A stretch of DNA of 26,983 nucleotides from JBDTNQ01 sp039933635 (GCA_039933635.1 JBDTNQ010000058.1:1-26983); one strand, 5' to 3'. Shown: positions 17,660 through 26,497, numbered from the stretch's first letter. The notes: generated by a model from the letters alone, not told the origin. Numbers and translations are program-made.

Positions 17660-18565
17660 GTGGCGTGGTTCAAGAAGGCCCGGAAACCGATCGAGTCACC
17701 GGACAAGGCGAGCCGGGTGCCGGAAGGCCTCTGGGTCAAGTGTCCCTCGTGTAACCGCGCGCTCTACCACAAGGACCTGGTCAGCAACCTCCAGGTGTGC
17801 CCGCATTGCGCACATCACTTCCGGATGTCCGCCGCCGAGCGGCTGCGTATGTTGTTCGACGATGGCCGGTGGGTGGAACACGACGCATCGCTCCGTTCAA
17901 CCGATCCCCTGAGTTTCACGGACACCAAGCCGTACCGTGATCGACTGACCGCCAGCATCAAGAAGACCGGCGTCAACGACGCGGTGCTGATCGGGTCGGG
18001 CGAGATCGAGAGCATTCCGTGCGTGGTGGCGGCGATGGAGTACGCGTTCATCGGCGGCAGCATGGGCGTGGTCGTCGGCGAGAAGATCACGCGGGCCGCG
18101 GAACGCGCGCTCGACGAGCGCGCCCCGCTCATCGTCGTATCGTGCTCGGGCGGCGCGCGCATGATGGAAGGCGCCCTGTCGCTGATGCAGATGGCGAAGA
18201 TCAGTGCGGCGCTCGGCCGACTGGATCGCGCGGGCGTCCCGTACATCGCATTGCTCACGGACCCCACGACCGGCGGCGTCACGGCCAGCTTCGCGATGCT
18301 CGGTGACTTGAACCTGGCCGAACCCAAGGCGTTGATTGGGTTCGCGGGACCACGGGTCATCGAGCAGACGATCCGTCAGAAGTTGCCCGAAGGGTTCCAG
18401 ACCAGCGAGTTCCTCATCGAGAAAGGCTTTCTCGACGCCATCGTGGATCGGCGGGATCTGCGCACGTTCCTCGGGCGAGTCCTGCGCGCCTTCACGGGCC
18501 GTCCGGCGGCCCGCCCCGCTCCGCCCGTGGCCGCACCTCCGGCCGAACCGGCCACCAGCGCCTAG
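17660..18565 (+). CDS. accD: Acetyl-CoA carboxylase carboxyltransferase subunit beta
   Basis: A 301-residue subunit that, with AccA, transfers carboxylate from biotin to acetyl-CoA to give malonyl-CoA, the first step of fatty acid synthesis. The N-terminal zinc ribbon is complete (Cys28, Cys31, Cys47, Cys50 in CPSC and CPHC). The crotonase-fold region follows, with SCSGGARMMEGALSLMQMAK and LTDPTTGGVTASFAMLGD, both family signatures. The C-terminus is a low-complexity Pro/Ala tail. The start is GTG at 17660. folC begins 13 nt after the stop; accD-folC is a widely seen pair. Confidence 0.97.
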   Translation: MAWFKKARKPIESPDKASRVPEGLWVKCPSCNRALYHKDLVSNLQVCPHCAHHFRMSAAERLRMLFDDGRWVEHDASLRSTDPLSFTDTKPYRDRLTASIKKTGVNDAVLIGSGEIESIPCVVAAMEYAFIGGSMGVVVGEKITRAAERALDERAPLIVVSCSGGARMMEGALSLMQMAKISAALGRLDRAGVPYIALLTDPTTGGVTASFAMLGDLNLAEPKALIGFAGPRVIEQTIRQKLPEGFQTSEFLIEKGFLDAIVDRRDLRTFLGRVLRAFTGRPAARPAPPVAAPPAEPATSA

Positions 18566-18578
18566 ATTTCGCGGGCAC

Positions 18579-19853
18579 GTGGCAGGCCAGCATCCAGCGA
18601 GGACGGCGCTCTTCTCGCTCGAACAACTCGGCATCAAGCTCGGCCTCGATCAGATTCGCGCACTCGTCGCTGCGCTCGGCCGACCCGACCGAGCCTTTTC
18701 CTCCATCATCGTCGCGGGCACCAACGGTAAGGGATCGGTCACGGCGATGATTGAACGCGGCCTCCGTGCGGCCGGGATTCGGACGGGGCGATTCACATCG
18801 CCGCATCTCGTCCGACTCGAAGAGCGCTTCGCGATCGATGGGGCGTCCATTGGCGAAGCGCGACTCGACGCCCTCGCCGAACGCGTGTTGCTCGCCTCGA
18901 GAGCCCTGCCCGCGCCCCCGAGCTTCTTCGAAGCCACGACGGCCATCGCACTGGAGGCGTTTCGGGACGCCGGGGTGGACGTCGCAGTGTTGGAGGTCGG
19001 CCTGGGGGGCCGTCTCGATGCCACGAACGTGGTCGACTCGGTGGCCGAAGTCATCACCATGATCGACTTCGATCACCAGCAGTACCTGGGACACACGCTC
19101 GACGCCATCGCCCGGGAAAAGGCCGGCGTGATCAAGGCCGGATCGGTGGTCATCCTCGGCGAGAATCCACCCCGAGTCGAGGAGGTGATGGTCGAGACGA
19201 CGCGCTCAACTGGTGCGCGGTTGATTCGTGCCTGGACGGGGACGACCTGTGCGGTTGAGATGCGCGAGGGTCATGCACACCTCGCGTTGACGACACTGCA
19301 GGATGTGTATCCTTCGGTCACCCTCGCGCTTGCGGGGCGCCATCAGGTGCAGAACGCCGTGACGGCCGTGCGGGCGCTCGAGGCACTGCCCGAGCGGCTC
19401 GACAGACCAATCGGTCCAGCGGCGATCGTTTTGGCGCTCGAGGACGTCGAGTGGCCGGCGCGGCTGGAGACGAGGCAGGCCGGCGGGATCACGATGCTGA
19501 TTGACGGCGCCCACAATCCAGCCGGTGCGACCGCGCTCGCGCACCACGTGCTCGATACGTTTGGACATCCGCTGCCGATGGTCGTCGGCGTGATGCGCGA
19601 CAAGGACCTGGAGAGCATCCTGCGCGCGCTTGCGAGCGCGGCGTCCGTGATGTTCTGTACGGCCCCACGATCGGCGCGCGCCGCGACGCCATCAGAACTC
19701 GCGACGGTGGCGCGGTCTGTCGATTCCCGGCTGGACGTGGTCTCGGTCGACGATCCCCTCGAGGCCGTGCGGCGCGCCGCCTCGCGCGGTCTGCCGGTCG
19801 TCGTCGCGGGCTCGCTTTACCTTGCCGGGCAGATTCGCGAAGAATTGTCATGA
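18579..19853 (+). CDS. folC: Folylpolyglutamate synthase / dihydrofolate synthase
   Basis: A 424-residue Mur-ligase-type ATPase that adds glutamate to dihydropteroate or folates. Visible: P-loop GTNGKGS (47-53), TSPHL near 73-77, LEVGLGGRLDATN (138-150), IDFDHQQYLGHT (162-173) with EKAGVIK behind it, and DGAHNPAG (309-316). The start is assigned to GTG 18579, 13 nt after accD; no good Shine-Dalgarno sequence is present, so coupling to accD is likely. The TGA stop (19851-19853) lies within a candidate -10 element for lptD. Confidence 0.94.
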   Translation: MAGQHPARTALFSLEQLGIKLGLDQIRALVAALGRPDRAFSSIIVAGTNGKGSVTAMIERGLRAAGIRTGRFTSPHLVRLEERFAIDGASIGEARLDALAERVLLASRALPAPPSFFEATTAIALEAFRDAGVDVAVLEVGLGGRLDATNVVDSVAEVITMIDFDHQQYLGHTLDAIAREKAGVIKAGSVVILGENPPRVEEVMVETTRSTGARLIRAWTGTTCAVEMREGHAHLALTTLQDVYPSVTLALAGRHQVQNAVTAVRALEALPERLDRPIGPAAIVLALEDVEWPARLETRQAGGITMLIDGAHNPAGATALAHHVLDTFGHPLPMVVGVMRDKDLESILRALASAASVMFCTAPRSARAATPSELATVARSVDSRLDVVSVDDPLEAVRRAASRGLPVVVAGSLYLAGQIREELS

Positions 19854-19859
19854 TATTCT
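19851..19859 (+). promoter_or_regulatory. Possible extended -10 element before lptD
   Basis: TGA then TATTCT (19854-19859) matches an extended -10, overlapping the folC stop codon. No -35 is evident. The start would be about 40 nt before the lptD ATG. Confidence 0.3.
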
Positions 19860-19905
19860 GCAGTTTGTCGCGACTTCCGGTCACCCTCGCGCGTCTGATC
19901 TCCGC

Positions 19906-22194
19906 ATGAAACAATTGTTCGCCGCCCTCGCGATCAGTGGCGCGCTCATGGTGGCGCCGCGTGTCGCGCTGGCTCAGGACAATCCGTTTGAATCGTGCCC
20001 GCAGTCTGACGCGTCGGCCGTACGTTTCCTCGGCATGACGTCAGAGCCCGTGCCCGATCGCCCCGACGTCATGCGTACGCGTCTGAGCGGCAACGTGGTG
20101 CTGCCCTGCGGTGACATGACGCTGTATGCGGATGAGGCGGTCTACGACCGGACCACGAATATCCTCGAGGCCTTCGGCCACGTGAACCTGCAGGACAAAG
20201 ACCTGCAGATTTACGGCGACCACGCCGTCTTCAACCGCGTCACGCGACTCGGCACGTTCGACAACGCCACCGGCTTCGCACAGCTTGGGGCCAAGCCCGA
20301 CCAGAAGAGCCTGTTCGGCACACTCGAGCCCGACGTCTATTTCTGGGGGAAGAAGATCGCCAAGATCGGGCCCAAGTCCTACCAACTGACCGATGGCGGG
20401 TTCACGACCTGCGTCCAACCGTCGCGTCGCTGGGAGATGACGAGCGCCAGGGGCACGGTCACGCTGGACAAGTCGGTGGTGATGCGGAACGTCATCCTGA
20501 AGGTGAAGGATGTCCCGTTCCTCTACCTGCCTGGCATCTACTACCCCATCAACAAGGAAGGCCGCTCGACGGGCTTCCTGTTGCCGCAGTATTCGTCGTC
20601 GTCCGTGTTTGGTCAGAGCCTCAGCAACGCCTTCTTCTGGGCCATCAGCCGCAACCAGGACGCCACGTTCTTTCACGACTATCACTCCAAGACCGGCCAG
20701 GGCTTCGGCACCGAATATCGCTTCGTGGGAGACGCGGGGTCGCGCGGCAACATGCTGTTCAACATGCTGAATGAGCATTCTGCAACGGAGGGCGACTCGA
20801 CCGTGCCGACATCGACCAGCCGCGCCTATTCGCTCAACGGGGATCTGAACCAGGCCTTGCCACACGGTTTTCGCACGTACGGGAGCGCTCGGTACACGAA
20901 CAACATCTCCTTCAGCCAGGCGAGTTCGGATATCAACGTCTATTCACAACGCACGAGTTCGCTGGGACTGTCGGCCAGCGGCAATGTGGGCCGATTTCGC
21001 CTGAGTGCGACCGTCGATCGGAACGACTATTTCAACGGGACCACGCCAGGCTCGCGAACCGGCAAAGCGCCGTCGGTCGATGTGTCGATGAGCGATCGGG
21101 CGATCGGCAAGACGAAGATCTACTTTGGTGCGAGCGGCAACACCTCGTACTTTGTCCGGCAGAACGACCTCCAGGACCCGACCACGAATCGCAGCCTCTG
21201 GCGTTTCGACGGCGGCCCAAGCATCAGGGCGCCCCTCAGTTCATTGCCGTTCTTGTCCGTCACTGGATCCGCGTCGTGGAGACTCACACGCTGGCTGGAG
21301 ACGGTGGACCCCCTCACCGGCGGGAATCGTCCCGTTCCGCTCACGCGCCAGTTGTTTACGCTCAGCAGCAACGTCGTCGGTCCCACCTTCGCCCGCATCT
21401 TCGATACGCCGAAGAACGGCTATGCGGAACGATTCAAGCACCTGATCGAGCCGAATTTTTCCATCTCGTGGCTGTCCCCTTTTGACCAGGTGGAGAAGGT
21501 GGTCCAAACGGACTACACCGATGGCCAGATCGGCGGGACGACGAACATCAGGTATGGGCTCACGAACCGGCTCCTCGCGCGGAAGAAGTCTGCCGGGCCG
21601 AACGGGCCGCCAATCGTGCGCGAGATTCTGTCCGTCGACTTGTCGCAGAGCTATTACACCGACGCGCGAGCGCAAATCGCCGACCCGAACAACATCACCA
21701 CCAACACGGCTTCGAAGTTCTCGGCCCTCCAGATGCGGGCGACCTCGCGCCCCACCGATCTCGCCTCGATGCAGTTCAACATGGACATCGATCCGAAGTA
21801 CAAAAAGATTCGGACCATCAACGCGTCTGGTGCGCTCGAGTCGCTTCACGTGCGACAGTCCGCCGGCTGGCAGAAGAACTTCGTCATTCCTGAATTGCCG
21901 GGGTATGGACCTGAGAACGCGAACCACAACCTGAGCTCCGCGACCACCATCAAGACGCGCACCAACAACGTCGGCGGCACGTACGAGTTCTACTTCGACG
22001 TGAAGAATCGCGGGTTCGTTACCCAACGGGTGATGGCGTACTACAACAGTCAGTGCTGCGGCGTTTCAGTCGACTGGATGAGCTATCAAACGCCCAGTCT
22101 GAACGTGCCAGCGAACCGCACCTTCGCGGTGTCGTTCACGCTGGCCGGCATCGGTTCCTTCTCGAATCCGCTGGGATCGTTCGGTGCCCGTTAG
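19906..22194 (+). CDS. lptD: LPS-assembly outer-membrane protein LptD
   Basis: A 762-residue protein. The ATG at 19906 is preferred over an open frame reaching 19822 because it begins a signal peptide (MKQLFAALAISGALMVAPRVALA, cleaved about residue 23). An OstA/LptA-like beta-jellyroll (about 58-150) is followed by a beta-barrel domain to the C-terminus. LptD with the lipoprotein LptE inserts LPS into the outer leaflet. Cysteines sit at 31, 68, 169 and as an adjacent pair 717-718 (QCCGVSVDW). E. coli LptD has the same logic (31, 173, 724, 725), forming two non-consecutive disulfides needed for function. The 3' end overlaps the next gene by 11 nt. lptE is not in this window. Confidence 0.93.
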   Translation: MKQLFAALAISGALMVAPRVALAQDNPFESCPQSDASAVRFLGMTSEPVPDRPDVMRTRLSGNVVLPCGDMTLYADEAVYDRTTNILEAFGHVNLQDKDLQIYGDHAVFNRVTRLGTFDNATGFAQLGAKPDQKSLFGTLEPDVYFWGKKIAKIGPKSYQLTDGGFTTCVQPSRRWEMTSARGTVTLDKSVVMRNVILKVKDVPFLYLPGIYYPINKEGRSTGFLLPQYSSSSVFGQSLSNAFFWAISRNQDATFFHDYHSKTGQGFGTEYRFVGDAGSRGNMLFNMLNEHSATEGDSTVPTSTSRAYSLNGDLNQALPHGFRTYGSARYTNNISFSQASSDINVYSQRTSSLGLSASGNVGRFRLSATVDRNDYFNGTTPGSRTGKAPSVDVSMSDRAIGKTKIYFGASGNTSYFVRQNDLQDPTTNRSLWRFDGGPSIRAPLSSLPFLSVTGSASWRLTRWLETVDPLTGGNRPVPLTRQLFTLSSNVVGPTFARIFDTPKNGYAERFKHLIEPNFSISWLSPFDQVEKVVQTDYTDGQIGGTTNIRYGLTNRLLARKKSAGPNGPPIVREILSVDLSQSYYTDARAQIADPNNITTNTASKFSALQMRATSRPTDLASMQFNMDIDPKYKKIRTINASGALESLHVRQSAGWQKNFVIPELPGYGPENANHNLSSATTIKTRTNNVGGTYEFYFDVKNRGFVTQRVMAYYNSQCCGVSVDWMSYQTPSLNVPANRTFAVSFTLAGIGSFSNPLGSFGAR

Positions 22195-23131
22195 ACGGAT
22201 TCTGATCACAGGGGCCGCGGGCTTCGCCGGCAGCTACCTCATCGAGCGCCTGGGCGCCACCCACCCGATCGTTGGATGGTTCAAGCCCGACACACCACCG
22301 CCGCGACCGATGGCCGGCGTCGAGTGGGTTCCCGTCGAGCTCGTCGATCGCAGTGCCGTCGAGGCCGCCGTCGCGGCTGCGGCGCCGTCAGAGATCTACC
22401 ACCTCGCCGGGGCGCCGAGCGTCGAGACGTCGTGGATCAACAGCGTCCCTCACCTGCAAGTCAACGCGCTCGGCACGCACTACCTGCTGCGCGCGGTGGA
22501 ACGCGCGCGGCGCCGATGCCGCGTGCTCGTCGTCACGTCGGCGCAGGTCTATCAGACCGGAGGCGATCCGATTCGTGAGGACGCGCCGCTCGTACCGTCG
22601 AGCCCGTACGGACTGACGAAACTGGCGCAGGATCAGCTGGCGCTTCAAGCCGCATCGGACGGCCTGGACGTCGTGGTCGCGCGCCCGTTCAACCACATCG
22701 GTCCGCGACAAACGGCAGGCTTCGCCGTGGCGAATTTCGCGCGCCAGGTTGCGCGGATCGAGGCAGGCCTGGAACCCGCGGTCATGCGCGTGGGAAACCT
22801 GGAAACGCGACGTGACATGACGGATGTCCGCGACGTCGCCGACGCCTACGTGCGGATCATGGAGGCGGGTTTGTCGGGTCGGCCCTACAACGTGTGCTCG
22901 GGCCGGGCGCACCGCATGCGCGACCTGCTGGAACGCCTCCGCGAACTGGCCGCCGTGGACATCACCATTGAGACCGACCCCGCGCGACTGCGGCCGAATG
23001 ACGTGCCGGTGGTGGAAGGCGACGCGACCCGATTGCGCTCGGAGTTGGGCTGGGTTCCACACATCGACATCGATCGGACCCTCCGCGAGACGCTCGACTG
23101 GTGGCGCGCCGAAGTCCAGGCCGGTGGCTAG
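22184..23131 (+). CDS. NAD-dependent epimerase/dehydratase, GDP-6-deoxy-mannose reductase-like
   Basis: A 315-residue extended short-chain dehydrogenase. The Rossmann motif GAAGFAG (10-16) binds NAD(P); the catalytic residues are in VVTSAQVY (Ser119) and Tyr142-Lys146 of PYGLTKLAQ. The stretches RPFNHIGPRQ and GNLETRRDMTDVRDVADAY are typical of GDP-4-keto-6-deoxymannose reductases (Rmd), which make GDP-rhamnose for surface polysaccharides, but 4,6-dehydratases of the same group look similar. The GTG start at 22184 overlaps lptD by 11 nt, suggesting co-translation and a link to LPS or glycan synthesis. Confidence 0.87.
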   Translation: MPVRRILITGAAGFAGSYLIERLGATHPIVGWFKPDTPPPRPMAGVEWVPVELVDRSAVEAAVAAAAPSEIYHLAGAPSVETSWINSVPHLQVNALGTHYLLRAVERARRRCRVLVVTSAQVYQTGGDPIREDAPLVPSSPYGLTKLAQDQLALQAASDGLDVVVARPFNHIGPRQTAGFAVANFARQVARIEAGLEPAVMRVGNLETRRDMTDVRDVADAYVRIMEAGLSGRPYNVCSGRAHRMRDLLERLRELAAVDITIETDPARLRPNDVPVVEGDATRLRSELGWVPHIDIDRTLRETLDWWRAEVQAGG

Positions 23132-23939
23132 AACGGATCTGCGTTTCATCGCCCTCTTCGGATCGGCCACGTCCCTCGCATTCACCGTTCTCCTCACCGA
23201 CCACCGCACGTCGGCGTTGGCGACGCTGTCGAATCTCCCCTTCGCCGTGCTGGTCTCCCTGCCCATTGCCGTTGCCGCGGCGGCTTTGCGCCTCGTCTCG
23301 CGGTCCGGCGCCGCCGCGGGTGTGGTGGTCGCGTCCACATTGCTCGCCGGCGCTGGCTGGCCCGCCTGGTCGCAGCTTGCGGTCGCGTTCGCATTTACCG
23401 CGCTGGCAACGCGGGCAGGTCGCCGCCGAAATACCCTGAAGGGACTGATCGAGGATCGCGATGGGCGCGGGTGGCGTAGCGTGACGGCGAACACCGGTCT
23501 CGCCGCCCTCGCGGCGTTTTATGCGCACGATGCAGCCGTGCATGATCTGGCCGCGGTCGTCATCGCTTCCGTATTGGTTGCGGGATCCAGCGATACCGTG
23601 GCGAGCGAGATTGGACAGGCTTTCGGCGGGCGTTCGGCCGTCGGTCTGTTTCCGCTGCGCCGTGTACCCCCTGGAACGCCAGGCGCGATCTCCCTCGTCG
23701 GAACGCTCGCCGGCGCGGTGTCCGCTTCGCTCATGGCGATGTTCGGTGGCGTGAGCGGACTGGTGTCCACATCGGACGTTGCCGCCGTGGCCGTGGCGGG
23801 GACCGCAGCGGTTCTCCTCGATAGCGTGATCTCTCGTCAGCTCGAAATCAGGGGCTGGCTCGACAACGATGGCGTGAACCTCCTGGCAACCGCTGCCGCG
23901 GGCCTCCTCGGTGTCGGGCTACATAGGTTCTGGACTTGA
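23124..23939 (+). CDS. DUF92 family integral membrane protein
   Basis: A 271-residue protein that is mostly hydrophobic, with six or more transmembrane segments. The DUF92 signature is seen in TANTGLAALAAFYA and the polar SSDTVASEIGQAFGG, plus PPGTPGAISLVGTLAGA. Plant and cyanobacterial relatives include the phytyl-phosphate kinase VTE6, so an isoprenoid or polyprenyl phosphate substrate is conceivable, but orthology is not shown here. The GTG at 23124 overlaps the epimerase stop by 8 nt. A much longer open frame starts at 22824 but there it only shadows the epimerase. Confidence 0.85.
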   Translation: MARTDLRFIALFGSATSLAFTVLLTDHRTSALATLSNLPFAVLVSLPIAVAAAALRLVSRSGAAAGVVVASTLLAGAGWPAWSQLAVAFAFTALATRAGRRRNTLKGLIEDRDGRGWRSVTANTGLAALAAFYAHDAAVHDLAAVVIASVLVAGSSDTVASEIGQAFGGRSAVGLFPLRRVPPGTPGAISLVGTLAGAVSASLMAMFGGVSGLVSTSDVAAVAVAGTAAVLLDSVISRQLEIRGWLDNDGVNLLATAAAGLLGVGLHRFWT

Positions 23940-23979
23940 TTCCTGCGGCGTCCCATGAGAGAACAAAAAGCGAAAGCCA

Positions 23980-24942
23980 ATGGCAAGCCGCCAGATTTCA
24001 CTCTTTTCAGAAGCCGATCCGGGAATTGGCCTGCGCGACGCGGCGGAACTGATCCGCTTGGCTGGCATCGACGGTCTGCCGCAGGCCATCAAGCGAGCTG
24101 ACGATGCGCGGTATCAGGAAGTGGTGGTCAAGTCCGCGCTGACCGAGGCGCGCGGCATGCCGTTCCGCTGGGCGCTGAACTCGTATCGCGGATGCACCCA
24201 CGCCTGCCAGTACTGCTACGCGCGCAAGTATCAGCGGCACCTCGAGCTCAACGCCGGCGATGATTTCTCGAGCGTGATCTTCGTCAAGACCAATTTGCCC
24301 GACGTGCTGCGCCGCGAACTCGGTCGGCGGTCGTGGATGCACGAGACCGTCGCGGTCGGGACCGCCACGGACCCGTATCAGCCCATCGAAGGCCGGTATC
24401 AAATCACGCGCCGTTGCCTGGAGATTCTGGCCGACTCGCGCACGCCGTTTTCGATCGTCACGAAGGGTCCGATGATCGTCCGGGACCTCGACGTGCTCGA
24501 GCGCGCGTCCAGCGCCGCGGGATGCCAGGTGTTCTTCAGCGTACCCAGTGTGGACGACGCGGCCTGCGAACAACTCGAACCGGGCGCCGCTCCACCTCGC
24601 CAGCGATTGCGGGCGGGTCAGCGCCTGCGGCAGGCGGGCGTCAGTGTCGGAGTGTTGATGATGCCGCTCGTGCCCGGAATCACGACCTCGCGGTCAGGGC
24701 TGGAACGCACGGTCACGGCCATCCGGGATGCCGGACTCCGGCTGGCCGGTGCCACCGTGGCGCGGCTCGACCCGGGCGTGCGCGAGTTCTTCTTCGAGTT
24801 CATCGCGCGTGAGCATCCGGATCTGATCGACGGATACCGGCGGCTGTACACAGGCACACACGCAACCGCGCCCTATCTGGCGGCGGTGCGCGCGGCGGTG
24901 GATGAGGTTCGCGAGTTTACACGCCCGGACGGTAATTCATGA
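23980..24942 (+). CDS. Radical SAM protein, SPL/Rv2578c-like
   Basis: A 320-residue radical SAM enzyme. The 4Fe-4S and SAM-binding motif CX3CX2C is Cys72, Cys76, Cys79 in GCTHACQYCYARKY. Downstream, GTATDPYQPIEGRYQITRRC and FSIVTKGPMIVRDLDVL are typical of the spore-photoproduct-lyase-like group annotated as Rv2578c family. The reaction is unknown; DNA repair is only suggested by distant similarity to photoproduct lyase. The ATG at 23980 lies 40 nt after DUF92. The last 26 nt overlap the 3' end of htpX on the other strand. Confidence 0.88.
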   Translation: MASRQISLFSEADPGIGLRDAAELIRLAGIDGLPQAIKRADDARYQEVVVKSALTEARGMPFRWALNSYRGCTHACQYCYARKYQRHLELNAGDDFSSVIFVKTNLPDVLRRELGRRSWMHETVAVGTATDPYQPIEGRYQITRRCLEILADSRTPFSIVTKGPMIVRDLDVLERASSAAGCQVFFSVPSVDDAACEQLEPGAAPPRQRLRAGQRLRQAGVSVGVLMMPLVPGITTSRSGLERTVTAIRDAGLRLAGATVARLDPGVREFFFEFIAREHPDLIDGYRRLYTGTHATAPYLAAVRAAVDEVREFTRPDGNS

Positions 24943-25759
24943 GCGCCTGAATGCGCGCTTCCGTCGGCGGATGGCTCGAAAAAAGGCCCATCATGCCCTG
25001 CATCGAGAACGGCTTCATGATGAACATGTGCGCCGTCGCGGGGTTCACGTCCATGGGAATCTGCTTCGCACCGGCCTCGATGTGACGCAGTGCCTGCGCC
25101 AGACCGTTTGGCGTGCCTGCGATCTCGGCGCCACCGCGGTCAGCCGCGAACTCGCGCTGACGCGAGATGGCCGCTTTGATGAGCATCGCTGCGAACGGGG
25201 CGAGCAGCGCCGTGGCGAGCAGCGCCGCCGGGCTCGGGCCGTCGCGGTCGTCACGGCCGCCGCCGAAAAAGGCCGCGAAGCGCGCCATGTTCGCCAACAT
25301 CATGATCGCGGCAGCAATCGTGGCCGCGACCGTGCTGATCAGAATGTCTCGATTCTTGACGTGCGTGAGCTCGTGCGCGATCACGCCTTCGAGTTCGGCC
25401 TCCGGCAGCATCCGCAGGATGCCTTCCGTCGCGGCCACGGCCGCGTGCTGTGGATCGCGGCCGGTCGCGAACGCGTTGGGGGAGTCGTCGGGGATCGTGT
25501 ACACCTTCGGCATCGGCAGACCGGCGCGCTGCGCCAGCCGCGCCGTCAGCCGATGGAGCGGGTGGTCCGGACCGACTTCAGTCGCCCGGTACATCCGCAG
25601 GACCAGCTTGTCTGAGAACCAGTAGCTGCCGACGTTCATCACTATCGCGAAAATGAAGGCGATGAACATGCCGCCCTGGCCGCCGAACGCGCCGCCAATG
25701 AGCAAAAAGAGGGCGCTGAGCCCTCCGAGCAGTGCCGCTGTCTTGATCCCGCTTGCCAT
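24917..25759 (-). CDS. htpX: HtpX-like M48 zinc metalloprotease
   Basis: A 280-residue membrane protease, probably for quality control of membrane proteins. Two N-terminal transmembrane segments (about 9-26 and 30-49) are followed by the zinc motif HELTH (129-133), then a further hydrophobic pair near 141-157 and 178-196, and the third-ligand motif EFAADRGG (Glu203). Length and layout fit HtpX. AGGAA lies about 12 nt before the ATG. A CATAAT (complement of 25792-25797) upstream could be its -10 but lacks a good -35. The 3' end overlaps the convergent radical SAM gene. Confidence 0.95.
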   Translation of the reverse strand: MASGIKTAALLGGLSALFLLIGGAFGGQGGMFIAFIFAIVMNVGSYWFSDKLVLRMYRATEVGPDHPLHRLTARLAQRAGLPMPKVYTIPDDSPNAFATGRDPQHAAVAATEGILRMLPEAELEGVIAHELTHVKNRDILISTVAATIAAAIMMLANMARFAAFFGGGRDDRDGPSPAALLATALLAPFAAMLIKAAISRQREFAADRGGAEIAGTPNGLAQALRHIEAGAKQIPMDVNPATAHMFIMKPFSMQGMMGLFSSHPPTEARIQALMNYRPGV

Positions 25760-25884
25760 GATTTCTTGATGTTCCTTGGTGGCTGCCTTCGATTATGCCA
25801 CGGCGCCTACTACCTCTATGGACGGGCAATTCCTGGCGCAAGTTCAACGCGGGCCTCACGGCCGTCACGGCGCCACGGCAGTCC

Positions 25885-25890
25885 TATAAT
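25885..25890 (+). promoter_or_regulatory. -10 box directly before the proline-rich secreted protein gene
   Basis: A perfect TATAAT ends 8 nt before the ATG at 25899, leaving no room for a Shine-Dalgarno sequence in the transcript. This predicts a leaderless mRNA. The -35 region is poor. Confidence 0.5.
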
Positions 25891-25898
25891 GTGATCCG

Positions 25899-26480
25899 AT
25901 GATGCTTAAGACGACGATGGCGGCAACGTGGCTGGTGACAGTGTGCGGGGTCGCGGCCAGCGCCCAAACCGGCAGCGCGCCCGTGCCCCGTCCCTTCCCG
26001 GGCTCGGGCACCTCTTCGCCATCCACGGCCGGGACGCCGCCCGCCCCTCAGGTGCCGGGTCCGGCGAACCCCACACCAACGGCCACGCCGACGGCGACGC
26101 CGCTCGAGCCGCCACCGAGCTCGCCGGCGACGCTACTCCCAACGACGATTCCCGTCTATCCATCGGCGGAGTTCCTCGAGTCGTACGACGCCGGCTCCGG
26201 ACAACGCTACTACCTCTACGGCAGCAACCTGCCGTACGTGGAGGTGCTCGCGTTCTACCGGAACGCGCTCAAGAACGGGGGCCGCGAGCTCTACAAGCTC
26301 CCGGCGATGCAGCAGTTCGATCTGGGCAAGTTCCAGGAGGACACGATGGCGTACCCGCCAAGCGTCGTGGTCAAGGACTACTCATCGGCGAACTCGTCCG
26401 GCTACCTCTTCGTCTCAGGCACGACCGAGAAGCGCTACCGCACGATCATTCAGATCGTTCCGCCAGGACCAGGCAAGTAA
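25899..26480 (+). CDS. Exported proline-rich protein of unknown function
   Basis: A 193-residue protein I do not recognise. It has a signal peptide (about 1-23, hydrophobic core AATWLVTVCGVAASA, probable cleavage after ASA), then a low-complexity Pro/Thr/Ala linker (about 27-80), then a globular part (about 85-193) rich in Tyr. The globular part contains IPVYPSAEFLESYDAGSGQR, YYLYGSNLPYVEVLAFYRNA and a C-terminal strand-rich RYRTIIQIVPPG. The YPSAEF/AFYRNALKNGG pattern resembles small periplasmic domains annotated as hypothetical in related genomes, but no function is claimed. It is divergent from htpX, and a TATAAT lies only 8 nt before the ATG, suggesting leaderless expression. Confidence 0.75.
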   Translation: MMLKTTMAATWLVTVCGVAASAQTGSAPVPRPFPGSGTSSPSTAGTPPAPQVPGPANPTPTATPTATPLEPPPSSPATLLPTTIPVYPSAEFLESYDAGSGQRYYLYGSNLPYVEVLAFYRNALKNGGRELYKLPAMQQFDLGKFQEDTMAYPPSVVVKDYSSANSSGYLFVSGTTEKRYRTIIQIVPPGPGK

Positions 26481-26497
26481 CCGCCGAAGCACGCGGC

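Noticed and set aside
22388..23494. 368-codon minus-strand frame opposite the epimerase and DUF92
   Set aside because: Shadow of two well-supported genes; composition is Arg-rich and motif-free.
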